A DNA stretch of 39,074 nucleotides from Clostridia bacterium. GTDB lineage: Bacteria; Bacillota; Clostridia; Oscillospirales; Acutalibacteraceae. This document shows, in pieces, positions 1 through 7,054 of the stretch. The position numbers and the translations under genes were made by a program. The notes beneath the pieces are model-generated. The model searched no databases. It saw only the letters and a program-made list of their open reading frames with translations, and had not been told where the DNA came from. The stretch is taken from NCBI GenBank assembly GCA_017450005.1, contig JAFSYM010000059.1, positions 1-39,074 of the forward strand. The letters run 5' to 3'. How positions within the stretch are numbered: position 1 is the first letter of the stretch; every line of letters begins with the position of its first letter.

Positions 1-169
1 CGGGCTTCGCCCGTACCCATTTTAATGGGGTGCGGGGTTCACCCCGCCCTCAATGCATTGCATCGCAATGCAATTCATGTTGCGCAGCAACAATTCATGG
101 CGTCAGCCAATTCATGACGCAAAGCGTCAATTCATTCGGGCACAGCCCGTCAAATTCCGCTTTGAAAGG
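1..169 (+). repeat. Palindrome-array MITE-like element, copy A (5' part cut by window edge)
   Basis: A run of short hairpins, mostly separated by AATTCAT-like spacers: CGGGC-ttc-GCCCG, CCCAT..ATGGG, GCGGGG-ttca-CCCCGC, TGCATTGC-atc-GCAATGCA, GTTGC-gca-GCAAC, GGC-gtca-GCC, TGACGC-aaa-GCGTCA and CGGGC-aca-GCCCG, ending in CAAATTCCG. The same order of hairpins occurs at 30225-30386, where the element is complete with 16-bp terminal inverted repeats. This copy ends immediately before the rpe ribosome binding site, so it forms the rpe 5' leader. It encodes nothing recognisable. Confidence 0.85.
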
Positions 170-178
170 ACGTATCCT

Positions 179-853
179 ATGATTCGTATTTCTCCCTCCG
201 TACTCGCCTCGGACTTTTCGCGCCTGGGCGACGAGGCCGCACGCATGGCGGCGTCCGGCGCGGAATATCTGCATCTGGATGTAATGGACGGCGTGTTCGT
301 GCCGAACATTTCCTTCGGCGCGCCGGTGATCCGCGCGATCCGCAAGTGCTCGGACGCTTTCTTTGACGTGCATCTGATGATTACCGACCCGATCCGCTAC
401 GTGCAGGATTTCAAAGACGCCGGCGCCGACGGCATCACATTCCACGTCGAGGCCGCGCCCGATCCCGCCGCTGCGGCACAGGCGATCCGCGCGCTCGGCT
501 GCAGGGCAGCCGTATCGCTCAAACCCGCCACGCCTGCCGAGGCAGTCTTTCCGCTGCTCGACCTTGCGGACATGGTGCTGGTGATGACGGTCGAGCCGGG
601 CTTCGGCGGACAGTCGTTCATGCACGATATGTGCGCAAAAATCCGCGCCCTGCGGCACGAATGCACAAGACGCGGACTTTCGACAGATATTCAGGTGGAC
701 GGCGGCATTGACGAAAAAACCGTCGCCGAGGCCGCTGCGGCGGGTGCGAACGTCTTTGTGGCCGGCAGCGCTGTGTTCCGCAGTGCGGACTCGGCCGCTA
801 CAATCGCCGCGCTGCGCCGCATCGCCGCAGAGAATTACGGCAAGGCGTTATAA
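179..853 (+). CDS. rpe: Ribulose-phosphate 3-epimerase
   Basis: Interconverts D-ribulose 5-phosphate and D-xylulose 5-phosphate in the non-oxidative pentose phosphate pathway, in the cytosol. The 224-residue product has the usual length of this TIM-barrel family. Visible signatures: the N-terminal start MIRISPSVLASDF, the metal/catalytic motif HLDVMDG (H32, D34, D37), DVHLM (H65), the phosphate-binding loop EPGFGGQ (139-145) and VDGGI with the second catalytic Asp (D174). The frame is open further upstream, but that part is translated repeat DNA; ATG 179 follows GAAAGGA at a good distance and matches the family N-terminus. Its stop overlaps the stop of convergent mecA by six bases. In many Firmicutes rpe lies with rsgA and PASTA kinase genes; that context would be left of the window. 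Confidence 0.95.
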   Translation: MIRISPSVLASDFSRLGDEAARMAASGAEYLHLDVMDGVFVPNISFGAPVIRAIRKCSDAFFDVHLMITDPIRYVQDFKDAGADGITFHVEAAPDPAAAAQAIRALGCRAAVSLKPATPAEAVFPLLDLADMVLVMTVEPGFGGQSFMHDMCAKIRALRHECTRRGLSTDIQVDGGIDEKTVAEAAAAGANVFVAGSAVFRSADSAATIAALRRIAAENYGKAL

Positions 854-1465
854 TCCGATCGTCAGTTTTTCGACCGCGTCCCCCTCGGCCAGCAGATCGC
901 CGTGTTCGCGCAGATAGGCCGACTGCATCGCGCCGTCCGCGCATCGCTCGCCGTATTCCGACAGCAGCGCACGCACGCTGCGGCACGGCAGATCCGTCTG
1001 CACGCGCAGACAGTAGGCACCGTCGATACGGTACAGATCGCTGCAAAGCGGCGTTTGGCAAACGCTGCGCAGACGTACCGCGCAGGCCGTCAGATCGGAC
1101 AGCGAGCGAAACGTGTACGCAAATGACGCCCTGTCCTTGCGCATGCGCATGCCGCTGTGTACGCCGGCCAGACGGATCGCGCGGCCGAGCACCGTAAAGT
1201 ACAGCACACAGCCGCCCTCTTCGGTCGGCACGGTTTCGATAAGCATTTTTTCGGACGGGTCGATGTCGCGGCGCAGAACGGTACGCGCACGATCGAGGAT
1301 GGTCCAGATCACGCGGCGCGTCTCGATGTTGCTGTAGTCCATTTCTTCGTAGGTGATGTCCAGCTCGGACATGTCCGCGCGCGTGAGTTCGACGACGATC
1401 CTGTTCTCCTGCGGCGCTTCGATCTTCAATGCGATCCCCTCCCGTTGTTCTTCTACTCTTATCAT
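848..1465 (-). CDS. mecA: MecA-like adaptor protein
   Basis: Predicted adaptor that delivers substrates to the ClpC ATPase for ClpCP proteolysis; in Bacillus MecA holds back competence and other regulators. The 205-residue product begins MIRVEEQREGIALKIEAP, and the segment DMSELDITYEEMDYSN matches the MecA N-terminal substrate-binding domain (L-x-D-L-x-I-T-x-E-E-L pattern). An acidic middle leads to a C-terminal ClpC-binding region (about 110-205, with EEGGCVLYFT). The frame is open upstream but ATG 1465 gives the standard MecA start. Divergent from the Rnf-like genes with 58 bp between starts. The N-terminal match is good; the C-terminal half is divergent, so the exact partner is inferred from the family. 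Confidence 0.8.
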   Translation of the reverse strand: MIRVEEQREGIALKIEAPQENRIVVELTRADMSELDITYEEMDYSNIETRRVIWTILDRARTVLRRDIDPSEKMLIETVPTEEGGCVLYFTVLGRAIRLAGVHSGMRMRKDRASFAYTFRSLSDLTACAVRLRSVCQTPLCSDLYRIDGAYCLRVQTDLPCRSVRALLSEYGERCADGAMQSAYLREHGDLLAEGDAVEKLTIGL

Positions 1466-1523
1466 ATTATCCGTACAAGCAGCTTGCAATGCTAAAATGT
1501 TGGAAATTCCGGAGGTGAAAGGC

Positions 1524-2516
1524 GTGCCTTCCACAAAAAAACGGCGTATACGCAGAACACCCGGCAAGGTGTTCCACTTTGATATGCTGCTGATGCTGCT
1601 GCCGCTGGGCGTGATGGCCGTGTACTACTACGGTCCCGGCGCGCTCTGGCGCATCCTCGCATGCATGGCGGCGGGCGTGGTCTATGAGGCGGTCGGCGCG
1701 CGTCTGATGCGCTGTCCGCGCGATATCAGCGACTGCAGCGCGCTGTTCATCGGCGCGGCGACGGCGCTGATGCTCCCGGCCGACGTCCCGTACTATGTGC
1801 CGCTGTGCGGCGTGGGCTTTGCAATCGCGGTCGTCAAGCTCCCTCTGGGCGGCACCGATTCCGTCCCCTTTGTACCGACGGCGGCGGGCTTCGCGTTCAT
1901 GACGCTGTGCTGGCCGGACCTTGTGTTCCGCTATCCCGCGATCGGCACGGGCAGCGAATACGTCCAGGGCACGTCGCTGGCGGGCATGCTGCACCGCAGC
2001 ACGTCCATCCGCCCGAACCTGGTCAATATTTTCGATATTCTGATCGGCAACTTTCCCGGCCCCATGGGCGCGTGCTGCTACCTCGTGCTGGCCGCCGGTA
2101 TGATCTATCTCGCCGTGCGCTACCGCAGAGCGATCGTCAACACACTCGCGTTTCTGCTCGCCGCGGCGCTGATGGCCGTTGTGTTTCCGCGCGTGCATGC
2201 GGGCAGCGTGCATCTGACGTCCCTGCTGATGGAGATGTGCTCTGGACTGCTTGTTTTTGCGGCCGTCTTCTTTGTAACCGATCCGGCGATCTCGCCGCAC
2301 AAAATCTCGCACCGTTTTCTGTACGGTTTCTTCTCCGGCGTTGTCTGCATGCTGCTGCGCTATTTCTCGCATTTTGAGGACAGTGTATGCTTCGGCGTCC
2401 TGATCGCGGACGCGGTCTGGCCTGCCGTCGAGATCCGGCTGATCCGCGCGGAGAAAAAGCGAAAAAAAGCACGGAAGGCAAAAGCGCAGGAAAAGGAGGG
2501 TGCGGCCGATGTCTAA
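1524..2516 (+). CDS. RnfD/NqrB-like membrane protein (divergent)
   Basis: Polytopic membrane protein of about 330 residues related to RnfD/NqrB, the flavin-carrying membrane subunit of Rnf and Na+-NQR. Seen: FDMLLMLLPLG near the N-terminus, LPADVPYYVPL, IGNFPGPMGACC (about 174-185; canonical RnfD has IPGSIGETS here), and FFVTDPAISPHK...FLYGFFSG, matching the canonical ATDPVTSP...IYG segment. Start: GTG 1524 lies 8 nt after GGAGG (1511-1515); ATG 1497 has no ribosome binding site. The usual ApbE flavinylation motif (D-x-x-S/T-G-A-T) is absent; the matching place reads YVQGTSLAG (147-154). The C-terminus is Lys/Glu-rich and cytoplasmic. Translationally coupled to the next gene (8-bp overlap). 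Function unknown; electron transport is not supported by the residues present. Confidence 0.75.
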   Translation: MPSTKKRRIRRTPGKVFHFDMLLMLLPLGVMAVYYYGPGALWRILACMAAGVVYEAVGARLMRCPRDISDCSALFIGAATALMLPADVPYYVPLCGVGFAIAVVKLPLGGTDSVPFVPTAAGFAFMTLCWPDLVFRYPAIGTGSEYVQGTSLAGMLHRSTSIRPNLVNIFDILIGNFPGPMGACCYLVLAAGMIYLAVRYRRAIVNTLAFLLAAALMAVVFPRVHAGSVHLTSLLMEMCSGLLVFAAVFFVTDPAISPHKISHRFLYGFFSGVVCMLLRYFSHFEDSVCFGVLIADAVWPAVEIRLIRAEKKRKKARKAKAQEKEGAADV

Positions 2517-3516
2517 GAAAAAGTCTTTCAGCCCGTCCGCGCGCATCCTGCTGCACGGCATGATTCTGCAGAACCCCGTACTCGTACAGGTGATCGGTCT
2601 GTGTCCCGCAGTGGCCGCAGCCGCCGATCTGTACGTCTCCGCACTGCTTTCGGCGCTTGTCACGGGGCTGCTGCTTGTGAGCGAATGCATCGCCTGCCTG
2701 CTGCTGAAAAAAGTGCCCCGCCGTATCCGCGTGGCGATCTATTTCGTCCTCGGCCTTCTGGTTTGTGCCGAAGCGGCGTTTTTCCTGGAGCAGAACGCGC
2801 CGGAGCTGCGTGAACGCGCAGGCGTGTATCTGCCCTTGATGGCCGCCAGCTCTCTCGTTGCGCTGCGGTGCGAAAAGATTGCGGTCAAACAGAAGCTGCG
2901 CGTCGCCTTTTTAGATGCGTTTGCCAACGGCATCGGCTTCTCGACCGTGCTGCTGCTTTCCGGTTTTCTGCGCGGTCTTCTGGGCAGCGGACGAATCGGC
3001 GATCTGGTTTTGTTCCGCAATCCCCCGCTCGCGGGATTGGCGCTGCCGTTCGGCGGTTTCCTGATCCTCGGTTTTCTGGCCGCTTTTCTGAAGTGGTTCA
3101 GTTCCGTCGCGCTCGGTCAAAAGGTACAGATGGCGTTCGGCATCCGGCGCAAATCGCGCAAGGCCGAACCCGTTGTGCAGGAGCGTCCGGCTCCCGCGCA
3201 GGACACGCCGCCCGCGCAGGACACGCCGCCCGCCGGTGAAAGCGCATCGGCAAGCGAACCGAAACCGACACCTGAGCCGACCGAGCCGGACGAACCGGAC
3301 GAAACGCCGACAGATGACGCCGCGCAGGAGGCGGATCTGACCGGCGGTGCAGAACAGTTTTATGAGCAGGCGTCGGACAATCCGCAGGAAGATATCACCG
3401 ATGATCTCTTTGCGGAGCTGGACCGGTCGGTACAGGCAGAGCTGGATGAAATTCTGCAAAGTCTGAACAACCCGGACACATCCCCGGCGAAAGGAGGGTC
3501 AACGGATCATGCATAA
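2509..3516 (+). CDS. RnfE/NqrD-like membrane protein with acidic Pro-rich tail
   Basis: Membrane protein related to RnfE/NqrD. Residues 1-215 hold the Rnf-Nqr fold: NPVLVQVIGLCPAVA (22-36) keeps the conserved GLCP cysteine C32, and FLDAFANGIGFSTVLLL...GFLRGLLGSG matches the canonical DGLGMGLGFT...REllGsG segment. The second Fe-S ligand motif, normally IPLIvvNC, reads LPLMAASS (108-115), so that Cys is missing. Residues about 218-335 form a long Pro/Glu/Asp-rich cytosolic tail not found in ordinary RnfE, including a tandem QDTPPA repeat and an acidic helix-like end (ITDDLFAELDRSVQAELDEIL). ATG 2509 is 8 nt after AAGGAGGG (2493-2500). Sits between the rnfD-like and rnfA-like genes and overlaps both by 8 bp, which implies one multi-subunit product. 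Confidence 0.75.
   Translation: MSKKKSFSPSARILLHGMILQNPVLVQVIGLCPAVAAAADLYVSALLSALVTGLLLVSECIACLLLKKVPRRIRVAIYFVLGLLVCAEAAFFLEQNAPELRERAGVYLPLMAASSLVALRCEKIAVKQKLRVAFLDAFANGIGFSTVLLLSGFLRGLLGSGRIGDLVLFRNPPLAGLALPFGGFLILGFLAAFLKWFSSVALGQKVQMAFGIRRKSRKAEPVVQERPAPAQDTPPAQDTPPAGESASASEPKPTPEPTEPDEPDETPTDDAAQEADLTGGAEQFYEQASDNPQEDITDDLFAELDRSVQAELDEILQSLNNPDTSPAKGGSTDHA
3194..3231 (+). repeat. 18-bp tandem duplication inside the rnfE-like tail
   Basis: The unit GCGCAGGACACGCCGCCC occurs twice in a row and encodes two copies of A-Q-D-T-P-P. It lies in the low-complexity tail and probably arose by slippage. Confidence 0.8.
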
Positions 3517-4102
3517 CATTTTCTCCATGCTGCAGACGGCGCTGTACATGATCTTTGTGCAGAATCTCGTCTTCAGTGGCGGCTACGGCTCGAGCGAAGC
3601 GATCCGCATGTCCACCAAGCCGCGCCGGTTCGTGCCGTTTTCGATCATGATCGCCGTTTATTCCACCGCAACGGCGCTGCTTTGCCGCAGACTCGACAGC
3701 ATTCCCGCCGTCAACGCACTCGGCAGCGCGCCGCACATTCTGATCTTCGGCGGCGTACTTGCGGTGCTGTATCTGGTTTCGGTCGCACTGATCCATCTGC
3801 TTTTTCGTCCGAACCACAAGTTTTTCAATACGCTCGGCATTGCCGCGCTGAATACAATGGTATTCGCGGTGCCGCTGATTAACCGGCAGGCCGGCTTCTC
3901 GCTGCTGCAGAGCGCCGGTACGGGACTCGGCTCCGCGCTGTCATTCATCCTCGCGCTGTTTCTGGTCAACGTTGGTCTGCGCCGTCTGGAAAAAGACCCG
4001 GATATCCCGCCGCTGTTCCGCGGGACACCCGCCATGTTCCTGTATGTCGCGATGCTCTCGCTGGCCTTCGCCGGCTTGTCCGGACGCGCGTTGTTCGCTT
4101 GA
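3509..4102 (+). CDS. RnfA/NqrE-like membrane protein (cluster ligands missing)
   Basis: 197-residue polytopic membrane protein related to RnfA/NqrE. The C-terminal signature LEKDPDIPPLFRGTPAMFLY..SLAFAGLSG (160-192) is a clear match to the family end (P-x-F-R-G-x-P...LAFMGFSG). Both positions that carry the intramembrane 2Fe-2S ligands in RnfA differ: the N-terminal NNFVLSRFLGICPF-type motif reads VQNLVFSGGYGSSEA (17-31, no Cys), and the LGIYIPLITVNCAV-type motif reads LGIAALNTMVFAV (109-121, Asn-Thr instead of Asn-Cys). ATG 3509 follows AAGGAGG at 3491-3497 and overlaps the rnfE-like stop. Probably forms a heteromeric membrane assembly with the two preceding products; the biochemical role is open. 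Confidence 0.72.
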   Translation: MHNIFSMLQTALYMIFVQNLVFSGGYGSSEAIRMSTKPRRFVPFSIMIAVYSTATALLCRRLDSIPAVNALGSAPHILIFGGVLAVLYLVSVALIHLLFRPNHKFFNTLGIAALNTMVFAVPLINRQAGFSLLQSAGTGLGSALSFILALFLVNVGLRRLEKDPDIPPLFRGTPAMFLYVAMLSLAFAGLSGRALFA

Positions 4103-4113
4103 GAGGTACGCCT

Positions 4114-4308
4114 ATGGCCGCAAACAAGAAAAAACAAACTGTCCCCTTCATCCGTCACTACAGCGGCACGTACGCCTACCACGCGCGTGTGCGCCGGCGC
4201 AGAATCCTGCGGCGCATTGTGAACGTGCTCGCCATTGTGCTGATCTTTCTGCTGGGCTATTTTCTCATGCGCACACTGTTGCTGGTGTCGATGCTGCCGC
4301 CGATTTAG
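4114..4308 (+). CDS. Small single-pass membrane protein
   Basis: 64-residue product: a basic N-terminal third (MAANKKKQ...HARVRRRRILRR), one transmembrane helix (about 38-58, IVNVLAIVLIFLLGYFLM) and a very short tail. By the positive-inside rule the N-terminus is cytoplasmic. GAGAGG lies just upstream of ATG 4114. It starts 11 bp after the rnfA-like stop and ends 18 bp before the GH13 start, so it is probably co-transcribed with them and could be an accessory subunit of the Rnf-like assembly. No family recognised. Confidence 0.65.
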   Translation: MAANKKKQTVPFIRHYSGTYAYHARVRRRRILRRIVNVLAIVLIFLLGYFLMRTLLLVSMLPPI

Positions 4309-4326
4309 ATAGAGGATCATATTTCT

Positions 4327-6174
4327 ATGTTTTATATTCCGTACAATTCCCGAAAAGACTATCATAAGACCCCGTTTGGCGCAGTCGGTGTCGGCGAAGC
4401 CGTAACTTTCCGCGTGATTCTGCCGCGTGAGTTCGGCTGCCGTGGCGTGCGTCTTGCCGTCCATGCGGACGGGGGCGACGCTGTATGCGCCGACGGCGTG
4501 TGGGAGCGCATGGAGGGCGACGGCGAGGAATGGTGGCGCATCGTCTGGACGCCGCAGAAAACCGGGCTGTACTGGTACAGCTTTATCTACGACACCGACT
4601 TCGGCAGCATGCGCATCTGCCACGCCGAAAACGGGATCGGCCGCATTGTGCGCGACGGCGGCGAGTGGCAGCTGACCGTTTACGACCCGCAGGTGCAGTC
4701 GCCGCAGTGGATCAAGGGCGGCATTCTGTATCAGATTTTTCCGGATCGCTTCCGCGCCAGCGGCGAGGCAAAAGCGAACGTGCCTGCCGCACGTGTTCTG
4801 CGTGACGACTGGGGCGGCGAGCCGATGTGGGAACCGGATGCGCTCGGCCGCATCCGCAAGTACGACTTCTTCGGCGGCGATCTGGCCGGTATCCGCGAAA
4901 AGCTGCCGTATCTGCAGTCGCTGGGTGTGAGCTGCATCTATCTCAATCCGATCTTTGAAGCGGCCTCCAACCACCGCTACGACACGGCGGATTATGAGGC
5001 GATCGACCCGCTGCTCGGCACGGCGGACGATCTGCGCGCGCTGTGCGACGATGCGCATGCACGCGGCATGCGGATCATTCTGGACGGCGTGTTCAGCCAT
5101 ACGGGCGACGACAGCCGCTATTTCAACAAATACGGACATTATCCGGATACGGGCGCCTTTCAAAGCAAAAATTCGCCCTACTATCCGTGGTATAAATTCC
5201 GCACATGGCCGCAAAGCTATGAATGCTGGTGGGGCATCGACATCCTGCCGGAAATTCGCGAGGAAAACGCCGACTACTGCGCCTACATCACAAATATGGC
5301 GCGCGCGTGGCTGCGTATCGGCGTGGACGGCTGGCGGCTGGACGTGGCGGACGAACTGCCCGACAGCTTTCTGGATGCGTTCTACGCCGCTGTCAAGGCG
5401 GAAAAGCCGGACAGCTACGTGATCGGCGAGGTGTGGGAAGACGCGAGCAGCAAGATCAGCTACGGCACGCGCAGGCGATACCTGCTGGGCGGACAGATGG
5501 ATTCCGTGATGAACTATCCGTTCGCGGACGCCGTGCTGCGTTTCATGCAGACCGGCAGCGCCGAGCGTTTCATGGACGCGGTGCTGACCGTGCTCGAAAA
5601 CTATCCGCCGCAGAGCATCCACGCGCTGATGAATCATATCGGCACGCACGACACGGCGCGTGTGCTCACACGGCTGGTCGGCAGCGACTACACGCGCGCG
5701 GCATGGCGAGCGGGCAGCGGTCGTCTGAGCGGCGAACAGCGTGCCAAGGCTCTGGCGCTTTTGCGTGCCGCCGCTGTGCTGCAATACACGCTTCCCGGCG
5801 TGCCGTGCGTGTATTACGGAGATGAGGCCGGCATGGAGGGCGGCGAAGACCCGTTCAACCGCGGCTGCTACCCGTGGGGACGTGAGGACGTCTCGCTGCT
5901 GGAACACTACCGCGCGCTCGGTGCGCTGCGACGCGGCGCCGCCTGCTTTGCGGACGGCGACTTCGTACCCGTTTCCGCTACGCTCGGCTGCGTGGCGTTT
6001 GCCCGCGTGCGCGGCGATTCGTGTGCGCTGACCATTGTCAACCGCAACGACCACCCCATCGACTACTACCTGCCCGCGCAATGGCGGCATCTGCGTCTCG
6101 CGCTCGGCGGCAGCCGTCCGAACGATGCGACCGTGCGTCTGGATGCGTGCGGCGCAGTGATACTGATGAACTGA
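4327..6174 (+). CDS. GH13 alpha-glycosidase (neopullulanase/cyclomaltodextrinase type)
   Basis: Cytosolic hydrolase of alpha-1,4 (and possibly alpha-1,6) glucans such as maltodextrins or glycogen fragments; no signal peptide. 615 residues: an N-terminal beta-sandwich (about 1-120, with GLYWYSFIYDT) as in CBM34-type enzymes, a catalytic barrel from GGILYQIFPDRF (131-142), and a C-terminal beta domain. GH13 motifs are all present: DGVFSHTGDDS (253-263), GWRLDVADE with nucleophile D339, VIGEVWED with acid/base E368, and HIGTHDTARVL with the stabilising D442 and H441. VYYGDEAGMEGGEDPFNR after these is typical of the neopullulanase/cyclomaltodextrinase group. Start ATG 4327 is preceded by GAGGAT. 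Followed 10 bp later by an LCP-like gene. Confidence 0.92.
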   Translation: MFYIPYNSRKDYHKTPFGAVGVGEAVTFRVILPREFGCRGVRLAVHADGGDAVCADGVWERMEGDGEEWWRIVWTPQKTGLYWYSFIYDTDFGSMRICHAENGIGRIVRDGGEWQLTVYDPQVQSPQWIKGGILYQIFPDRFRASGEAKANVPAARVLRDDWGGEPMWEPDALGRIRKYDFFGGDLAGIREKLPYLQSLGVSCIYLNPIFEAASNHRYDTADYEAIDPLLGTADDLRALCDDAHARGMRIILDGVFSHTGDDSRYFNKYGHYPDTGAFQSKNSPYYPWYKFRTWPQSYECWWGIDILPEIREENADYCAYITNMARAWLRIGVDGWRLDVADELPDSFLDAFYAAVKAEKPDSYVIGEVWEDASSKISYGTRRRYLLGGQMDSVMNYPFADAVLRFMQTGSAERFMDAVLTVLENYPPQSIHALMNHIGTHDTARVLTRLVGSDYTRAAWRAGSGRLSGEQRAKALALLRAAAVLQYTLPGVPCVYYGDEAGMEGGEDPFNRGCYPWGREDVSLLEHYRALGALRRGAACFADGDFVPVSATLGCVAFARVRGDSCALTIVNRNDHPIDYYLPAQWRHLRLALGGSRPNDATVRLDACGAVILMN

Positions 6175-6184
6175 GGAACTCTTT

Positions 6185-7054
6185 ATGCACAGACACATGC
6201 AGACCATGCGTACCGCGCGGCAGCGCGAACGTCGCCGACTCGGCCGCTTTTTCGGTGCGGTCGCGGTATTTCTTGTCCTTTTTCTGGCGGTAAGCGCCGT
6301 ATATATCGGCCTGCACTCCGGCGGTTTTTCGCTGCGCCCGGAACCGGAATCCGTTTCGGAATCGGAAAGCGCCGTACCCGTTCCGGACGTTTCCGGCGTC
6401 AAAAACCTGCTCTTGCTGTGCGCGTCGCCCGACAAAACGGACATCCGTTTTCTGTCCGTAATCCAGATCAACTTTGACGAAAACGCCTATGCAATCACCT
6501 CCTTCTCCCCACGTGAGGGCGCGAACACAGGCGACCGTTTCGGCAGCCTGCTTGAGCACTATCAGGCAGGCGGCGTCAAGCAGTTGACCCGCGCGGTGGA
6601 AGCGCTCAGCGGCGTGCATATCGACCGCTATATCGCCTCCGACGACAACACGTTCAAGCGCGCAATCAACGGCATGGGGCCGGTTGTGTTCACCTTCCCG
6701 GAGCAGATCAGCTACCGCGGTGCGGACTTTGCGATCGTGCTGATCGAGGGCGAGCAGAAAATGCGCGGCGACGATCTGCTCAAGTATATGCGCTACTGCG
6801 GCGCACTCGGCGACGAGGGGCTCGACATGCAGTCGCGTGCAATCGGCGAGATGTTCTCGCAGTATATCAACGAAAAAAACATGAACAAACGCGACAATCT
6901 GTATTCCATGCTTATCGGCGCGCTCACGAGCGATATTTCCGTGATGGATTTCAAAAAATCCAAGGATATGCTCGAATATATGCTCTACACGCCGTTTGAG
7001 ATTCAACCGATCCAGTATATGCGGATCATCCCGGACAAGGAGGTGCAGCCGTGA
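6185..7054 (+). CDS. Divergent LytR-CpsA-Psr (LCP) family protein
   Basis: 289-residue type II membrane protein: a short basic cytosolic N-terminus, one transmembrane helix (about 21-43), then an extracellular domain. The fold resembles the LCP phosphotransferases that attach polymers to peptidoglycan: SFSPREG (106-112) replaces the canonical S-I-P-R-D-T, LTRAVEALSGVHIDRYIASD replaces the N-A-x-x-x-x-G-G...V-D-x-Y segment, and LIEGEQKMRGDDLLKYMRY (186-204) matches L-d-G-e-q-A-L-x-Y-v-R. However the second Arg of the Y-x-R-x-R motif is Cys205, and the D-x-x-R-x-x-R-Q motif is reduced to DMQSRAI. Activity is therefore uncertain; it may be a non-catalytic relative. GAGGA overlaps the GH13 stop; its own stop overlaps the next GTG start. 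Confidence 0.6.
   Translation: MHRHMQTMRTARQRERRRLGRFFGAVAVFLVLFLAVSAVYIGLHSGGFSLRPEPESVSESESAVPVPDVSGVKNLLLLCASPDKTDIRFLSVIQINFDENAYAITSFSPREGANTGDRFGSLLEHYQAGGVKQLTRAVEALSGVHIDRYIASDDNTFKRAINGMGPVVFTFPEQISYRGADFAIVLIEGEQKMRGDDLLKYMRYCGALGDEGLDMQSRAIGEMFSQYINEKNMNKRDNLYSMLIGALTSDISVMDFKKSKDMLEYMLYTPFEIQPIQYMRIIPDKEVQP

Noticed and set aside
1..169. N-terminal extension of rpe (ATG at 53) through the palindromic repeat
   Set aside because: The translation of this part is repeat-derived, the family start fits ATG 179, and the ribosome binding site is directly before 179.
1524..4102. Calling the three genes a working Rnf ferredoxin:NAD+ oxidoreductase
   Set aside because: RnfB, RnfC and RnfG are not adjacent, and most Fe-S ligand and flavin-attachment residues are missing.
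3658..6471. A 937-codon open frame on the minus strand opposite the rnfA-like, GH13 and LCP-like genes
   Set aside because: It reads as Arg/His/Ala-rich low-quality sequence without motifs, while the plus-strand genes show catalytic motifs. GC-rich codon use leaves long antisense frames open.
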